Made by a program: the position numbers and the translations under genes. Below, piece by piece: positions 15,688 to 26,541 of a stretch of 64,000 nucleotides of DNA. The stretch's first letter is position 1. Each line of letters opens with the position of its first letter. The notes beneath the pieces are model-generated. The model ran no database searches. It was not told where the DNA came from and saw nothing but the letters and a program-made list of their open reading frames with translations. Origin of the DNA: Virgibacillus profundi (GTDB taxonomy: Bacteria; Bacillota; Bacilli; Bacillales; Amphibacillaceae); the NCBI RefSeq assembly GCF_002287375.1, contig NZ_NPOA01000017.1, forward strand, positions 1 through 64,000. Reading direction: 5' to 3'.

Positions 15688-16080
15688 TTAACGTTTTGAG
15701 AACTGTGGTGCACGACGAGCGCCTTTAAGACCGTATTTCTTACGTTCGGTCATACGAGGGTCACGAGTTAGATATCCTTCGCGTTTTAGAGGAGCACGGT
15801 ATTCCGGATCTGCTTCTAAAAGTGCACGAGCGACACCATGACGGATAGCACCAGCTTGACCGGTGAATCCTCCACCATGAACGTTTACTAAAACATCATA
15901 AGTTCCTTGAGTTTCAGTAGCAATAAGTGGTTGATTTAAAATTAAAAGTTGTGTTTCATATGGGAAATATGATTTTGCTTCACGACCATTGATCGTTACA
16001 TTTCCTGTACCTGGTACTAAACGTACACGTGCTGTTGATCTTTTACGACGACCTGTTCCGTAGTATTGTACTTGTGCCAA
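15688..16080 (-). CDS. rpsI: 30S ribosomal protein S9
   Basis: At 130 aa it is the usual S9 length. It begins [13 protein letters not shown] and ends in the conserved basic tail [11 protein letters not shown], whose last residues reach the P-site tRNA. The [14 protein letters not shown] segment is typical. AAAGGAGG lies upstream of the ATG. It follows rplM by 19 bp in a two-gene operon as in other Firmicutes. Confidence 0.97.
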   Translation of the reverse strand: MAQVQYYGTGRRKRSTARVRLVPGTGNVTINGREAKSYFPYETQLLILNQPLIATETQGTYDVLVNVHGGGFTGQAGAIRHGVARALLEADPEYRAPLKREGYLTRDPRMTERKKYGLKGARRAPQFSKR

Positions 16081-16099
16081 TTTGTTTTACCTCCTTTAA

Positions 16100-16537
16100 T
16101 TATCCACGAAGCTCGTAAACTTCTGGTTTTTGTGCTTGATGATTGTGTTCAGAACCTCTGAATACATGCAATTTCTTACCCATTTTACGGCCTAATGGAC
16201 CTTTAGGAAGCATACCTCTAACAGCAAGTTCCAACATTTGCTCAGGGTATTTTGTACGCATTTCATCTGCATTACGTTCTTTTAATCCACCTGGGTGGTT
16301 TGAATGACGGTAGTACATTTTGTCATTGATTTTATTTCCTGTAAGTTCTATATTTTCAGCGTTAATGATGATTACATTATCACCTGTATCAGCGTGTGGT
16401 GTGTAAGTTGGTTTATGCTTTCCACGAAGGATGGCAGCAACCTCACTCGCTAAGCGACCTAATCGCTTACCTTCAGCATCCACAACAAGCCATTTGCGTT
16501 CAATATTATTTTCATTTGCCATGAAAGTTGTGCGCAT
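16100..16537 (-). CDS. rplM: 50S ribosomal protein L13
   Basis: The 145-aa L13 begins [16 protein letters not shown] and contains [14 protein letters not shown] and [12 protein letters not shown], both family hallmarks. A longer frame from 16564 is rejected because GGAGGG stands 8 nt before the ATG at 16537. L13 is an early-assembling protein of 23S rRNA. The upstream leader with a GGGGC/CCCCGG hairpin resembles the Bacillus L13 autoregulatory leader. Confidence 0.97.
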   Translation of the reverse strand: MRTTFMANENNIERKWLVVDAEGKRLGRLASEVAAILRGKHKPTYTPHADTGDNVIIINAENIELTGNKINDKMYYRHSNHPGGLKERNADEMRTKYPEQMLELAVRGMLPKGPLGRKMGKKLHVFRGSEHNHQAQKPEVYELRG

Positions 16538-16645
16538 GATAATTTCCCTCCATATTTCATTCATTCGTTTTTCAATTCGATATTTCTATATTCAACATAA
16601 TTAGATTCCGGGGCTAATCATGGTTTTTAAGAAATAAAATGCCAT
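16538..16645 (-). ncRNA. Putative L13 leader (autoregulatory 5' UTR)
   Basis: The transcript before rplM holds GATTAG-CCCCGGAAT-CTAATT, a small hairpin matching what I recall of the Bacillales L13 leader, within about 108 nt of 5' UTR. L13 binding to this leader is thought to repress its own operon. A covariance-model search would decide it. Confidence 0.5.
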
Positions 16646-16650
16646 AGATC

Positions 16651-16680
16651 ATAATATACCAAATCAGTGGAAAAAGTCAA
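16651..16680 (-). promoter_or_regulatory. Promoter of rplM-rpsI
   Basis: TTGACT (16675-16680) and TATTAT (16651-16656) on the minus strand are 18 bp apart, each one base from consensus. Confidence 0.65.
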
Positions 16681-16779
16681 GGGGTAAAGCGTGTTTTTGT
16701 TGAAATTCCTGTTTTCTAATAGCTTTGGACAACAGTTACTCGTCCAAAAAAGCTGTTTTTGTCAAAAAGATATAAATTG

Positions 16780-16970
16780 CGACGTTCAGGGGTAGAGAAG
16801 CGCTCTATGCGACCGTTCGCACCGGTTTGAGCTGCGTTTGGGAACATAGAAGTGCTCTATGTGACCGTTTGACTTTGTTTCGGCTTCGTTTGGCTTATAG
16901 AAGCATTCTATGCGACCGTTTTGGTCTTCATTTGACTTGTAGAGAAGTATTTCTCTATTGGACAGTTTAC
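16780..16970. repeat. Array of ~52-bp repeats (family A, locus 2)
   Basis: Units start at 16806, 16858 and 16909, with a decayed fourth from about 16956 (periods 52, 51 and ~47). TATGCGACCGTTCG, GTTTGGGAACATAGAAGTGCTC and similar blocks match locus 1. As there, the array is preceded by AAATTGCGACGTTCAG. It fills most of the truA-rplM gap. The 90 bp on the truA side show nothing recognisable. Confidence 0.85.
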
Positions 16971-17060
16971 ATCAGATTTTTTTATCCCCTAAAATCCACA
17001 CGCTGCATATCCGGATCTATATCTTGTGATGCACTTTCTATCCACGGTACATAATTGCCT

Positions 17061-17813
17061 TTATTCGTCTTCTTTATACTTCACACGCCACAAATATAAT
17101 CCCTGGGGTGGAATGGTTTCACCAACAAGCTGGCGATCCCGTTTTTCCAGTAATGCTGTAATATCAGCAGACTTTCGACGCCCCTGCCCAACATCCAGTA
17201 ATACGCCAACTATAATTCTCACCATATTATATAAAAAGCCGCTTCCCCGGAAAATAAACTCTATTTCTGACCCGCGCTTCTCACATGTTACTTGATAGAG
17301 TGTTCTTTCCTTGCTTCCTTTTGTTGTAGCTTTGGCAGAGGAAAATGTCGTAAAGTCATGTGTTCCCTCCAGATAGCTGCATGCTTTCCGAATCTCTTCC
17401 ATATTCAAATCATAGCGGAAATTATACGCATAATTTCGTTTGAAAACGTCCGGTTCCTTTTCATTCCAGACATAATAACGATATTCCTTTTCCACAACAT
17501 CATAACGCGCATGAAAAGAGGCAGGCATAAAGGCAATTTCCTGTACAAATAAATCATCAGGCAGGAGTGTATTCAAGGCTTGCTTCCAATTAGCCTTAGG
17601 GATGTCGTATGGCGTTTCAAAGTGAATGGTCTGCCCCTTGGCATGGACGCCTGTGTCTGTGCGCCCTGAGGCCTGTATTCGCACATGAGCGCCTTTGTGG
17701 ATTTTTGTTAATGCTTTTTCTAATTCTCCTTGCACAGTACGCTTCTTTGGCTGGATTTGGAAGCCGGAAAAACCGGACCCGTCATAACTAATAATGCATT
17801 TAATCTTTTCCAT
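17061..17813 (-). CDS. truA: tRNA pseudouridine(38-40) synthase TruA
   Basis: The 250-aa protein contains the catalytic Asp53 in SGRTDTGVHA and the conserved SYDGSGFSGFQ start and FRGSGFLYNMVRI segment. TruA converts U38-40 in tRNA anticodon arms to pseudouridine. An in-frame start at 17873 is rejected because the family begins at MEKIKCIISYDG; GGGAAGC precedes this ATG. It follows ecfT by 20 bp, as in Bacillus. Confidence 0.95.
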   Translation of the reverse strand: MEKIKCIISYDGSGFSGFQIQPKKRTVQGELEKALTKIHKGAHVRIQASGRTDTGVHAKGQTIHFETPYDIPKANWKQALNTLLPDDLFVQEIAFMPASFHARYDVVEKEYRYYVWNEKEPDVFKRNYAYNFRYDLNMEEIRKACSYLEGTHDFTTFSSAKATTKGSKERTLYQVTCEKRGSEIEFIFRGSGFLYNMVRIIVGVLLDVGQGRRKSADITALLEKRDRQLVGETIPPQGLYLWRVKYKEDE

Positions 17814-17833
17814 GCTTCCCAGCCTTTCCTCAG

Positions 17834-18634
17834 TTAATAATTCCTTGTGTAAATTAACCCAGCAATCACACAAGCAAATAATACATATATCAAAATATCG
17901 CGTTTTTCAATTTTTAATTCACGGAGCTTCGTACGTCCTTCGCCACCTTGGTAGCCTCTTGCTTCCATTGCCATTGCCAGCTCCTCGGCACGTTTAAATG
18001 CACTGACAAAAAGTGGTACCAATAAAGGAACAACAGCTTTTGCCCGCTCTTTAATTGGCCCTGTTTTAAAATCAACACCACGTGACGCCTGTGCTCTTGA
18101 TATCTTTTCCGTTTCCTGCATCAGTGTTGGGATAAAACGAAGAGAGATCGACATCATCAGTGCAAGCTCATGAACCGGGAATTTAACTTTTTTCAATGGA
18201 TGAAGCATATCTTCAATAGCATCGGTAATCTCGATTGGTGTTGTTGTCAGCGTTAATAGGGATGTCATCAGGATAAGCAGGAAAAACCGCATCGAAATAG
18301 CAAACCCCTGGATAACCCCACCAGTGTAAAATTCAAATATATATAAATCGAAAATCAAAGTTCCTTCTTTGGTTACGAATAAGTGCAAAATAAATGTAAA
18401 TACAATTAAAAACCATACCGGTGTCAAGCCCTTTAGGATAAAGCGAATGGGTACACGAGAAATAAACATACTTGCCAGCGCGAATACCGTAAGTAATGTA
18501 TAGCTGACTAAATTATTTGCAAAAAATACGATGAATACAAAAAAGAAAATGATTGTAATTTTTGTCCGCGGATCCAGCTTGTGAACAAGTGACTGTCCTG
18601 GAACGTACTGACCTATAATCAAAGAATTGCTCAC
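17834..18634 (-). CDS. ecfT: ECF transporter transmembrane subunit EcfT
   Basis: The 266-aa protein has about five to six membrane helices and the two Ala-Arg-Gly coupling motifs (QASRGVDF and MEARGYQGG) in its long cytoplasmic helices, which contact the ATPases. It is the shared energising subunit for several vitamin-binding S components encoded elsewhere. It overlaps ecfA2 by 4 bp (ATGA). Confidence 0.95.
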   Translation of the reverse strand: MSNSLIIGQYVPGQSLVHKLDPRTKITIIFFFVFIVFFANNLVSYTLLTVFALASMFISRVPIRFILKGLTPVWFLIVFTFILHLFVTKEGTLIFDLYIFEFYTGGVIQGFAISMRFFLLILMTSLLTLTTTPIEITDAIEDMLHPLKKVKFPVHELALMMSISLRFIPTLMQETEKISRAQASRGVDFKTGPIKERAKAVVPLLVPLFVSAFKRAEELAMAMEARGYQGGEGRTKLRELKIEKRDILIYVLFACVIAGLIYTRNY

Positions 18635-19500
18635 GGCTTCTCAGCTCCCTTAACGATATGCTGAATGGATTGTGCTATTTCTTTAATTGATTGTCGTTCA
18701 AAGGGAATCGACTTACCGAATTTATTTTCAAACAAATTTAGAAACTGAACCATTTCAGGCACATCAAGCTGCACCTTATGAAGTGCTTCTTTTTGTATGA
18801 AAACTTCTTCAGGTTTTCCCTCCATATACTTGGTTCCCTGATTCAAAATGATGACATGATCTGCATATTTTACTGCATCCTCCATACTGTGAGTAACCAG
18901 GATTGTTGTTAAACCTTGTTCCTTATGCAATGTGTAAAACATTTCCATCATTTCCTTTTGTCCTCTTGGATCAAGCCCTGCGGTTGGCTCATCCAATACA
19001 AGAACTTCCGGTTTTACTGCCAACACCCCGGCAATGGCAACCCTTCTCATTTGCCCTCCACTTAAATCAAATGGCGAACGTTCCAACAGCGCTTCGGATA
19101 GACCAACGGCTGGAATGAGATCTTTGATTCTTTTATTTATTTCGTCTTTGGATACGCCAAAATTTTCTGGGCCAAATGCAATATCCTTTTCAACGGTTTC
19201 CTCAAACAACTGATGCTCCGGATATTGAAATACAACCCCAACACGACTGCGTAATTCTTTCATGTTTTTTGGCTTTTTATCGTTTGTTAAATAAAAATCA
19301 CCAATTGTAACTTCACCTTCACTCGGAATCGCAAGCCCATTTAAATGCTGAATCAGAGTAGATTTCCCTGAGCCTGTATGACCAATAATAGCGACAAAAG
19401 AACCTGATGGAATATGGAATGACAAATCATCAACAGCTTTGTGTGCAAATGGTGTATTACGTTGATATATATAGCTTACGTTTTTAAATGTAATGTCCAT
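18631..19500 (-). CDS. ecfA2: ECF transporter ATPase EcfA2
   Basis: The 289-aa ABC ATPase has Walker [10 protein letters not shown], signature [12 protein letters not shown], Walker [13 protein letters not shown] and switch His in VTHSMEDA. Together with EcfA1 and EcfT it forms the group II ECF energy-coupling module for vitamins and cobalt/nickel-type substrates. Its start overlaps the ecfA1 end by 25 bp. Confidence 0.95.
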   Translation of the reverse strand: MDITFKNVSYIYQRNTPFAHKAVDDLSFHIPSGSFVAIIGHTGSGKSTLIQHLNGLAIPSEGEVTIGDFYLTNDKKPKNMKELRSRVGVVFQYPEHQLFEETVEKDIAFGPENFGVSKDEINKRIKDLIPAVGLSEALLERSPFDLSGGQMRRVAIAGVLAVKPEVLVLDEPTAGLDPRGQKEMMEMFYTLHKEQGLTTILVTHSMEDAVKYADHVIILNQGTKYMEGKPEEVFIQKEALHKVQLDVPEMVQFLNLFENKFGKSIPFERQSIKEIAQSIQHIVKGAEKP

Positions 19501-20315
19501 AAGTCCTCCAGCAATTCTTCATGATTTAGTGGTTCCTTTGTGATGGATATACCATTTGCTTTCAGTTCATCTGCCAAAATAGCGACAAATGGAACGTCAA
19601 GACCAATTTCTCTGAGATCGTCCTTTTTCGAAAAAATATCACGTGGTATTGCTTCGTCCCATATTTCCCCATCATTCATTACGATAACACGATCGGCCTG
19701 AACAACCTCCTGCAGATCATGTGTAATTGTAATAAGTGAAAGTTCATTTTTTTCCTGAACATTATTAACAGTTTGCATAATTTCTGTACGGCCTTTCGGG
19801 TCAAGCATCGCTGTAGCCTCATCTAAAATAAGTACCTGTGGAGAAATAGCTAAAACACTAGCAATCGCCACACGCTGCTTTTGTCCACCTGACAGCCGAT
19901 GTGGTTCAGTCAGAAGGTAATCCTGCATTCCCACAGCCGATAACGTTTCACTAATACGAGTGATCATTTCTTCTCTTGGGATCCCTCGATTTTCCATACC
20001 AAATGCTACATCATCCTGTACAGTTGTTCCAACAAACTGATTATCCGGATTTTGAAAAACCATTCCAACATCTTTACGAATACTCCAAATGGACTCCTCG
20101 TTTACTTGCTGACCATCAATTATAATTTCCCCTTCTTGCGGGAATAATAATCCATTCATCAATTTTGCAATGGTTGACTTGCCTGAACCATTATGTCCAA
20201 TGATTGCAAGCCATTCCTTTTCATATATGTCAAAAGAACAATTCTTCAACACCCAGGGCTGCTCATCTCCATATCGAAACGATACATTTCTAAACTCTAT
20301 TAATTTTTTCCCCAT
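19476..20315 (-). CDS. ecfA1: ECF transporter ATPase EcfA1
   Basis: The 279-aa ABC ATPase has Walker [10 protein letters not shown], signature [12 protein letters not shown] and Walker [13 protein letters not shown]. It is the first gene of the ecfA1-ecfA2-ecfT-truA operon. GAGGAGG is 7 nt before the ATG. The 555-bp upstream gap to rplQ carries an unusual phased repeat array and a palindrome, so the operon probably has its own promoter, which I could not identify. Confidence 0.95.
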   Translation of the reverse strand: MGKKLIEFRNVSFRYGDEQPWVLKNCSFDIYEKEWLAIIGHNGSGKSTIAKLMNGLLFPQEGEIIIDGQQVNEESIWSIRKDVGMVFQNPDNQFVGTTVQDDVAFGMENRGIPREEMITRISETLSAVGMQDYLLTEPHRLSGGQKQRVAIASVLAISPQVLILDEATAMLDPKGRTEIMQTVNNVQEKNELSLITITHDLQEVVQADRVIVMNDGEIWDEAIPRDIFSKKDDLREIGLDVPFVAILADELKANGISITKEPLNHEELLEDLWTLHLKT

Positions 20316-20421
20316 TGTAATGCCTCCTCTAACTCAACTGCCTGGGATTTTTTATGATTTGTTGTTATTTTTGCTATCTTCCATGCCCACATCCCTTTAC
20401 AGCTCGGGGTAAGGGGCTAAA

Positions 20422-20586
20422 GTTGAGAGAAGACTACGGGAGGTTGAGAGATAAGTTTCATTAGTTGAGAGAAACCTCCGGGAAGTTGAGAGATAATTAT
20501 ATTTTCCACTGTTTTCTCTCAACTTTAATCCTGTGTCTCTCAACTATTCTGCCTTGTCTCTCAACTTTGAGCAAAGATCTCTCAAC
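20422..20586. repeat. Phased inverted array: 4x GTTGAGAGA then 4x TCTCTCAAC
   Basis: GTTGAGAGA occurs at 20422, 20443, 20464 and 20485. Its reverse complement occurs at 20515, 20536, 20557 and 20578. Every step within each half is exactly 21 bp and the two halves mirror about 20504. The 12-bp spacers differ in sequence, though two carry a CCGGGA/ACGGGAG motif. Transcribed RNA could fold into a ladder of four 9-bp helices, and DNA would present eight sites on one helical face. It is not a known element type to me. Confidence 0.9.
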
Positions 20587-20621
20587 TTGCCAACACATTT
20601 ATGTATGATGGGCTGGAGATT

Positions 20622-20769
20622 CCGGTCATAAGCATTAGACACTCCGAGCACGTGCCTATAGTGTGCAGGTCAGTTCGACGTTGCCATAGAGCCATAGGAC
20701 GTGGCAGTCTTAGTCGAACTTCCATAATGTGCACCCAGCTAGTCTTCTGCTTATGCCCTACAACTCCGG
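20622..20769. repeat. Large imperfect palindrome (~148 bp)
   Basis: CCGGTCATAAGCATTAGAC at the left pairs imperfectly with GTCTTCTGCTTATG and CTCCGG at the right. Inner arms TTCGAC/GTCGAA and TGCCA/TGGCA continue the symmetry. This resembles the dispersed palindromic intergenic elements common in Bacillaceae genomes. It lies between the phased array and the rplQ terminator. Confidence 0.65.
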
Positions 20770-20807
20770 GAAAGCCCCTGAATTAAAATTTCTCTATTAT
20801 TTACTAC

Positions 20808-20854
20808 AAAAAAAGGGCTTGGATTCACCTCGAAAGAGATTCAGTCCTGCCCTT
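20808..20854 (-). terminator. Terminator after rplQ
   Basis: On the minus strand AAGGGC…GCCCTT closes a long imperfect hairpin containing GAATCTC/GAGG pairs and is followed by TTTTTTT. It ends the S10-spc-alpha superoperon. Confidence 0.75.
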
Positions 20855-20870
20855 GACGCGTATCGATTCA

Positions 20871-21224
20871 TTAAACTAGTTCAATGATTGCCATTTTAGC
20901 TCCGTCACCTTGACGAGCTTCCAGTTTAAGAACACGTGTGTATCCGCCTTGTCGATCTTCGTAGCGTGCAGCAACGTCATCGAAAAGCTTTTGAAGAACA
21001 CTTTCGTTTTCGTTTGCTTCCTGGTTATAAAGAAAAGCTGCAGCTTGACGACGTGCGTGAAGATCACCACGTTTACCAAGTGTAATCATTTTATCTACTA
21101 CAGATTTAAGTTCTTTCGCTTTTGCTTCTGTTGTTTCAATCCGTTCATGAATTATCAAATCAGATGCAAGGTTACGAAGTAGTGCCATACGAGTGTCTGT
21201 TGTACGACCAAGTTTTCTAGCCAT
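20871..21224 (-). CDS. rplQ: 50S ribosomal protein L17
   Basis: The 117-aa short bacterial L17 begins [20 protein letters not shown] and has the typical [21 protein letters not shown]-like helix followed by a GGYTRVLK strand. It is the last gene of the alpha operon, 43 bp after rpoA, and is followed by a terminator. Confidence 0.97.
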   Translation of the reverse strand: MARKLGRTTDTRMALLRNLASDLIIHERIETTEAKAKELKSVVDKMITLGKRGDLHARRQAAAFLYNQEANENESVLQKLFDDVAARYEDRQGGYTRVLKLEARQGDGAKMAIIELV

Positions 21225-21267
21225 GGACTATCCCTCCCTTTCTCGAAACTCTAAAGGTGTCTATTAA

Positions 21268-22212
21268 TCAGTCGTCGTTACGTAAGCCGAGTCCCAGATC
21301 AGATAATTTAACTTTAACTTCTTCAAGAGATTTACGACCTAAATTACGGACTTTCATCATATCTTCTTCAGATTTATTTGCAAGTTCTTGAACTGTATTA
21401 ATTCCAGCACGTTTTAAGCAATTGTAAGATCTAACAGATAGATCAAGTTCTTCAATTGTCATTTCCATAACTTTTTCTTTTTGATCTTCTTCTTTTTCTA
21501 CCATTATTTCTGCATTTTGTGCTTCATCTGTTAAACCTACAAAAATATTAAGATGCTCTGTAAAGACTTTGGCACCTAGAGAAACTGCTTCCTCAGGTCG
21601 AATGCTTCCATCTGTCCATACATCAAAAGTCAATTTGTCGAAATTCGCATCCTGTCCCACACGTGTGTTTTCTACTTGGTAGGTTACACGTGAAACTGGT
21701 GTGAAAATAGAATCTACCGGAATAACACCAATTGGTTGTTCCTCATGATTGTTATCATCAGCCGGACGATAGCCACGACCACGTTCTGCTGTAATCTTCA
21801 TGTGCAAGTTACCTTTGCTATTCAGTGTAGCTATAGGTAGATCTGGATTTAATACTTCTACATCACTATCGTATGTTAGATCTGCAGCCGTAATTTTTCC
21901 TTCTTCCTGTACATTAATCTCTAATGTTTTCTCTTCGTCAGAGTAAATTTTTAGAGCCAGTTTTTTCAGATTCAATATAATTGTTGTGACATCTTCAACA
22001 ACACCTTCAATTGTTGAAAATTCATGCAGCGCTCCATCGATTTGAACTGATGTAACAGCAGCACCTGGAAGTGAGGATAGTAGGATACGACGCAAGGAGT
22101 TTCCGAGAGTGGTACCATATCCACGTTCAAGCGGTTCGACTACAAATTTCCCAAATGTAGCATTCTCGCTGATTTCTACCGTTTCAATTTTTGGTTTTTC
22201 AATTTCGATCAT
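21268..22212 (-). CDS. rpoA: RNA polymerase alpha subunit
   Basis: The 314-aa protein has the N-terminal dimerisation domain (about 1-230, with [18 protein letters not shown]) and a C-terminal helix-hairpin-helix domain (about 245-312). The latter includes [17 protein letters not shown], which binds UP elements and regulators. Length and sequence are standard for Bacillaceae. A GAGGG site lies upstream of the ATG. Confidence 0.98.
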   Translation of the reverse strand: MIEIEKPKIETVEISENATFGKFVVEPLERGYGTTLGNSLRRILLSSLPGAAVTSVQIDGALHEFSTIEGVVEDVTTIILNLKKLALKIYSDEEKTLEINVQEEGKITAADLTYDSDVEVLNPDLPIATLNSKGNLHMKITAERGRGYRPADDNNHEEQPIGVIPVDSIFTPVSRVTYQVENTRVGQDANFDKLTFDVWTDGSIRPEEAVSLGAKVFTEHLNIFVGLTDEAQNAEIMVEKEEDQKEKVMEMTIEELDLSVRSYNCLKRAGINTVQELANKSEEDMMKVRNLGRKSLEEVKVKLSDLGLGLRNDD

Positions 22213-22245
22213 TTAATAAAACCCTCCTTTAAAACGTCGAAACCC

Positions 22246-22269
22246 CGGCTAGACATCTTTGTCTAACCG
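22246..22269. other. Hairpin in the rpsK-rpoA gap
   Basis: CGGCTAGACA pairs with TGTCTAACCG (one mismatch/G-U) in the 215-bp leader before rpoA. There is no T tract on the minus strand, so it is more likely an RNA processing or regulatory hairpin than a terminator. Confidence 0.4.
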
Positions 22270-22427
22270 AAATTCCTCAAATAGGCAGTTGGCGTTTCTC
22301 TGCACTACCTGCATTTCTTTCGTACTTTCTTGTCTCTTGGATGCTTTACGTAAAAGGTTTATACACCTTTACACTTTTAGCTATCATAACCCATTATAGA
22401 CAGGGTGACAAATTCTATACGGTATAT

Positions 22428-22820
22428 TTAAACACGACGACGTTTAGGTGGGCGGCAACCATTGTGAGGAACTGGTGTTACATCCACAATCGCTGTAACT
22501 TCAAGTCCTGCTGCCTGAAGTGAACGAATTGCTGCTTCACGACCGGCTCCAGGTCCTTTTACTGTTACTTCCAATGTTTTCATGCCATTATCAACTGCTG
22601 TTTTAGCAGCGGTTTCGGCAGCCATCTGTGCAGCAAAAGGTGTTGACTTACGAGAGCCTTTAAAGCCTAATGCACCAGCAGAGCTCCAGCCGATTGAATT
22701 ACCTTGCGTATCCGTAATTGTAACAATTGTATTGTTAAATGTAGAACGAATATGTGCTATACCTGTGTCAATATTCTTTTTCACACGACGCTTACGTGTA
22801 TTTGTTGTTTTACGTGCCAT
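22428..22820 (-). CDS. rpsK: 30S ribosomal protein S11
   Basis: At 130 aa it contains [18 protein letters not shown] and the conserved end [19 protein letters not shown]11 sits in the 30S platform near the E site and contacts the Shine-Dalgarno helix. It follows rpsM by 21 bp. Confidence 0.98.
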   Translation of the reverse strand: MARKTTNTRKRRVKKNIDTGIAHIRSTFNNTIVTITDTQGNSIGWSSAGALGFKGSRKSTPFAAQMAAETAAKTAVDNGMKTLEVTVKGPGAGREAAIRSLQAAGLEVTAIVDVTPVPHNGCRPPKRRRV

Positions 22821-22841
22821 TGATTAGCTTACCTCCTTCAC

Positions 22842-23207
22842 TTACTTTTTCTTACCTGCTACTGCGCGACGCGGCCCTTTACGAGTGCGTGAATTGTTTT
22901 TTGTTTTTTGTCCACGAACCGGTAGTCCCCGGCGGTGACGAATTCCTCGGTATGAGCCGATTTCGGTTAGACGTTTAATGTTAAGTGATACTTCACGACG
23001 AAGATCACCTTCAATTGTATAGTCATCCATTGCTTTACGGATTTTGCCTAATTCGTCTTCTGTTAGATCGCGTACACGAGTGTCTTCTGAAACGCCTGCT
23101 TCTTTAAGGACTTTCTGTGCGGTAGTTTTGCCAACTCCATAAATATAAGTTAATGAAATTACTACACGTTTTTCACGTGGAATATCTATACCTGCAATAC
23201 GTGCCAT
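22842..23207 (-). CDS. rpsM: 30S ribosomal protein S13
   Basis: The 121-aa protein begins [16 protein letters not shown] and ends with the basic tail [13 protein letters not shown] that reaches P-site tRNA. The [17 protein letters not shown] motif is typical of the intersubunit-bridge protein S13. It is in alpha-operon order after rpmJ. Confidence 0.98.
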   Translation of the reverse strand: MARIAGIDIPREKRVVISLTYIYGVGKTTAQKVLKEAGVSEDTRVRDLTEDELGKIRKAMDDYTIEGDLRREVSLNIKRLTEIGSYRGIRHRRGLPVRGQKTKNNSRTRKGPRRAVAGKKK

Positions 23208-23231
23208 AGTACATTAGCACCTCCTTGGTTA

Positions 23232-23360
<129 letters not shown>

Positions 23361-23377
23361 TTATATCGGAGCTCGCC

Positions 23378-23596
23378 TTATTTATAACGGTACGTAATTC
23401 GTCCTCTGGTTAAATCATACGGAGAAAGTTCAACCGTTACTTTATCGCCTGGTAGAATGCGGATGAAATGCATACGGATTTTACCGGATACATGTGCCAA
23501 GACCGTATGGCCGTTTTCAAGCTCCACATTAAACATCGCATTCGGCAATGTTTCGTTTACGGTTCCTTCTACTTCAATTACATCGTCTTTCGCCAT
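23378..23596 (-). CDS. infA: Translation initiation factor IF-1
   Basis: The 72-aa S1-like OB-fold protein begins [13 protein letters not shown] and has the typical end [18 protein letters not shown]-1 occupies the A site during initiation. Its start overlaps the upstream KOW-domain gene by 23 bp, which implies translational coupling. Confidence 0.98.
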   Translation of the reverse strand: MAKDDVIEVEGTVNETLPNAMFNVELENGHTVLAHVSGKIRMHFIRILPGDKVTVELSPYDLTRGRITYRYK

Positions 23597-23909
23597 CGTG
23601 TTGGTCTCCCTTCTTCAAATCAGTCACAACCTCACTTGAATATTTTGCTATGGCAAAACGTAATTTACCATTTGTGACACGACCAGTTTCTAGAAGGCTG
23701 TTTTGGACTTCCGGAGAAATGTAATCCATAAGTTCAATATGATGTAGATTCTTTTTCTTTGGTCGATCATATTTACGTTTTTCCCCATCTGCCAGCAAGA
23801 CATACCGATTATCTACTAATTTGATAACTATCGCATATTGCCCTGCTTCACGTCCTTGCATTATACGAACAACTTGACCTATTAGCGGAATCGAATCATC
23901 TTCGTTCAA
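23574..23909 (-). CDS. KOW-domain RNA-binding ribosomal-type protein (YbzG-like)
   Basis: The 111-aa protein has an N-terminal KOW motif ([20 protein letters not shown]) and the conserved [14 protein letters not shown] and [14 protein letters not shown] segments seen in B. subtilis YbzG. That protein is an L14e-like protein encoded before infA. The start is TTG; of two adjacent TTG codons the second (23909) has the better distance from AAGGTGA. In Bacillus map separates it from adk; here it does not. Confidence 0.85.
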   Translation of the reverse strand: MNEDDSIPLIGQVVRIMQGREAGQYAIVIKLVDNRYVLLADGEKRKYDRPKKKNLHHIELMDYISPEVQNSLLETGRVTNGKLRFAIAKYSSEVVTDLKKGDQHDGERRCN

Positions 23910-24095
23910 CAACGATCACCTTCACTTAGGCTATAGTTTATATTGCTCCCTAAACATAAGGGTTACTAGCTTATCCAATCATGTGTCACTTAATATGAAG
24001 TAATACACGTTTTTCTTTCATTTACTTACGACTAATTATAACTTTTAATAAATAGATTTGCATCTATTCAGTGTGGTCATATACATTTAACTTAC

Positions 24096-24758
<663 letters not shown>

Positions 24759-24774
24759 TTACTGGCAGCAAGAT

Positions 24775-26070
24775 CTATTTAATAAATCCTTTGTAGTGGC
24801 GCTTCACTAACTGACTTTCAAGTTGTTTCATTGTTTGTAGTGCTACACCTACAACGATTAGTAAACTTGTGCCGCCGATTTGTACTGCTTGAGGTAGATT
24901 TGCAAGACCACCTAGAATGATAGGTAGCACAGAAACACCTGCTAAAAAGATCGAACCCACAAATGTTAAACGATACATAACACGTGTAAGATATGTTTCT
25001 GTATTTTTACCAGGACGAATACCTGGAATATATCCACCTTGTTTTTGTAAATTCTCAGCCATTTGCTCAGGGTTAACTTGAACAAAGGTATAGAAATAGG
25101 TGAAAGCAATAATTAATGCTACATAAATAACCATACCAATAGGCTTCGTATAATCAAAAATTACCCTAATTGAATCCGCAATACTGTTGCCTTCAAAGAA
25201 CCCTGCAACTGTGCTGGGTGCAATAATGAATGCTATCGCAAATATTACCGGAATAACACCCGCAGCATTTACTTTAAGTGGTAAATGTGTGGAATGTCCA
25301 CCAACAGGAGAACGATTTACAAGTTTTTTTGCATACTGTATCGGTATTTTACGCAATGCCTGCTGGATAAAAATTACTCCCACAGTTACTGCAATAACTA
25401 CCAATACAATAATGGCTACAATTACAATATTAATAAACAATTCATCACCAGGATTGATAAAATACTGGCTGTATAATTGTTGAACGCCATTTGGAACAGC
25501 TGCAACGATACCGGCGAAAATAAGGATGGAAATCCCGTTACCTACACCGTTTGCAGTGATTTGTTCCCCTACCCACATCAAAAATGCTGTACCACTTGTT
25601 AATACAAGAGCAATGACAAGGAATTTAACAACGCCAGGGTCAGCTATCAGCATACCACCAGCCATTGCATTAAACCCAATTGACATAGCAATAGCCTGAA
25701 CAAACGCAAGTACAATTGTACCATAACGAGTAATTTGGGCTAATTTCTTACGCCCCATCTCACCTTGCTTTTTCCATTCAGAAAACTTGGGCACAACATC
25801 CATTTGTAGTAATTGCATAATGATGGATGCAGTAATATAAGGCATGATCCCCATTGCAAAAATGGAGAAGTTCTGGAGTGCCCCTCCACCAAATGTGTTT
25901 AGGAAACCAAAGATATTCTGCTGATCATTCATAAAATCGATTGCTTGTTTATCTGTAAAAGGCACTGGAATAAATGTGCCTAGACGGAAGACAACTAACA
26001 TTAATAATGTAAAGATTATTTTCCGTCTAATGTCACCTACGCGCATAAAATTGGAGATCGTCCGGAACAT
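24775..26070 (-). CDS. secY: Protein translocase subunit SecY
   Basis: The 431-aa channel protein has ten membrane helices, the plug region near FGGGALQNFSIFAMGIMPY, and a conserved cytoplasmic loop with NPEQMAENLQKQGGYIPGIR. The ATG overlaps the rplO stop by one base (TAATG). With SecE (52979-53146) it forms the Sec channel. Confidence 0.98.
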   Translation of the reverse strand: MFRTISNFMRVGDIRRKIIFTLLMLVVFRLGTFIPVPFTDKQAIDFMNDQQNIFGFLNTFGGGALQNFSIFAMGIMPYITASIIMQLLQMDVVPKFSEWKKQGEMGRKKLAQITRYGTIVLAFVQAIAMSIGFNAMAGGMLIADPGVVKFLVIALVLTSGTAFLMWVGEQITANGVGNGISILIFAGIVAAVPNGVQQLYSQYFINPGDELFINIVIVAIIVLVVIAVTVGVIFIQQALRKIPIQYAKKLVNRSPVGGHSTHLPLKVNAAGVIPVIFAIAFIIAPSTVAGFFEGNSIADSIRVIFDYTKPIGMVIYVALIIAFTYFYTFVQVNPEQMAENLQKQGGYIPGIRPGKNTETYLTRVMYRLTFVGSIFLAGVSVLPIILGGLANLPQAVQIGGTSLLIVVGVALQTMKQLESQLVKRHYKGFIK

Positions 26071-26510
26071 TAAATCACCTCAGTTTGACCGCCCGCTGCC
26101 TCGATTGCTTCAATAGCTGAAGCAGAGAACTTATGAGCTTTTACCGTTAGTTTTTTTTCGACAGTACCCTTGCCCAGTACTTTAATACCAGCTTTAAGTT
26201 TACTTACGACACCTTCTTCGAGTAATAGCTCAGGTGTAATTTCTGTGCCGTCTTCAAAACGATTTAATGCATCTAAGTTAACAATAGCAAATTCTTTGCG
26301 ATGAATGTTTGTGAAGCCACGCTTAGGCAGACGTTGGAATAATGGCATTTGACCACCTTCAAAACCTGGACGGGTACCACCGCCTGAACGTGCGTTTTGG
26401 CCTTTATGTCCTCTGCCGGAAGTTTTTCCGTTACCAGATGACATTCCACGACCGACACGATTTCTCTTCCCACGTGATCCTTCTGATGCCTTCAATTCAT
26501 GAAGTTTCAT
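26070..26510 (-). CDS. rplO: 50S ribosomal protein L15
   Basis: At 146 aa it has the basic Gly-rich N-terminus ([20 protein letters not shown]) that threads into 23S rRNA and the globular end around [30 protein letters not shown] precedes the ATG. It is translationally coupled to secY. Confidence 0.98.
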   Translation of the reverse strand: MKLHELKASEGSRGKRNRVGRGMSSGNGKTSGRGHKGQNARSGGGTRPGFEGGQMPLFQRLPKRGFTNIHRKEFAIVNLDALNRFEDGTEITPELLLEEGVVSKLKAGIKVLGKGTVEKKLTVKAHKFSASAIEAIEAAGGQTEVI

Positions 26511-26541
26511 TCGAGCACCTCCTCTTTACGCTAATGTGTTA

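Noticed and set aside
20422-20586. CRISPR-like array
   Set aside because: The 9-bp repeats are far too short, half are inverted, and spacers are only 12 bp.
20601-20786. 61-codon plus-strand ORF
   Set aside because: Lies entirely within the palindromic element and has no ribosome site.
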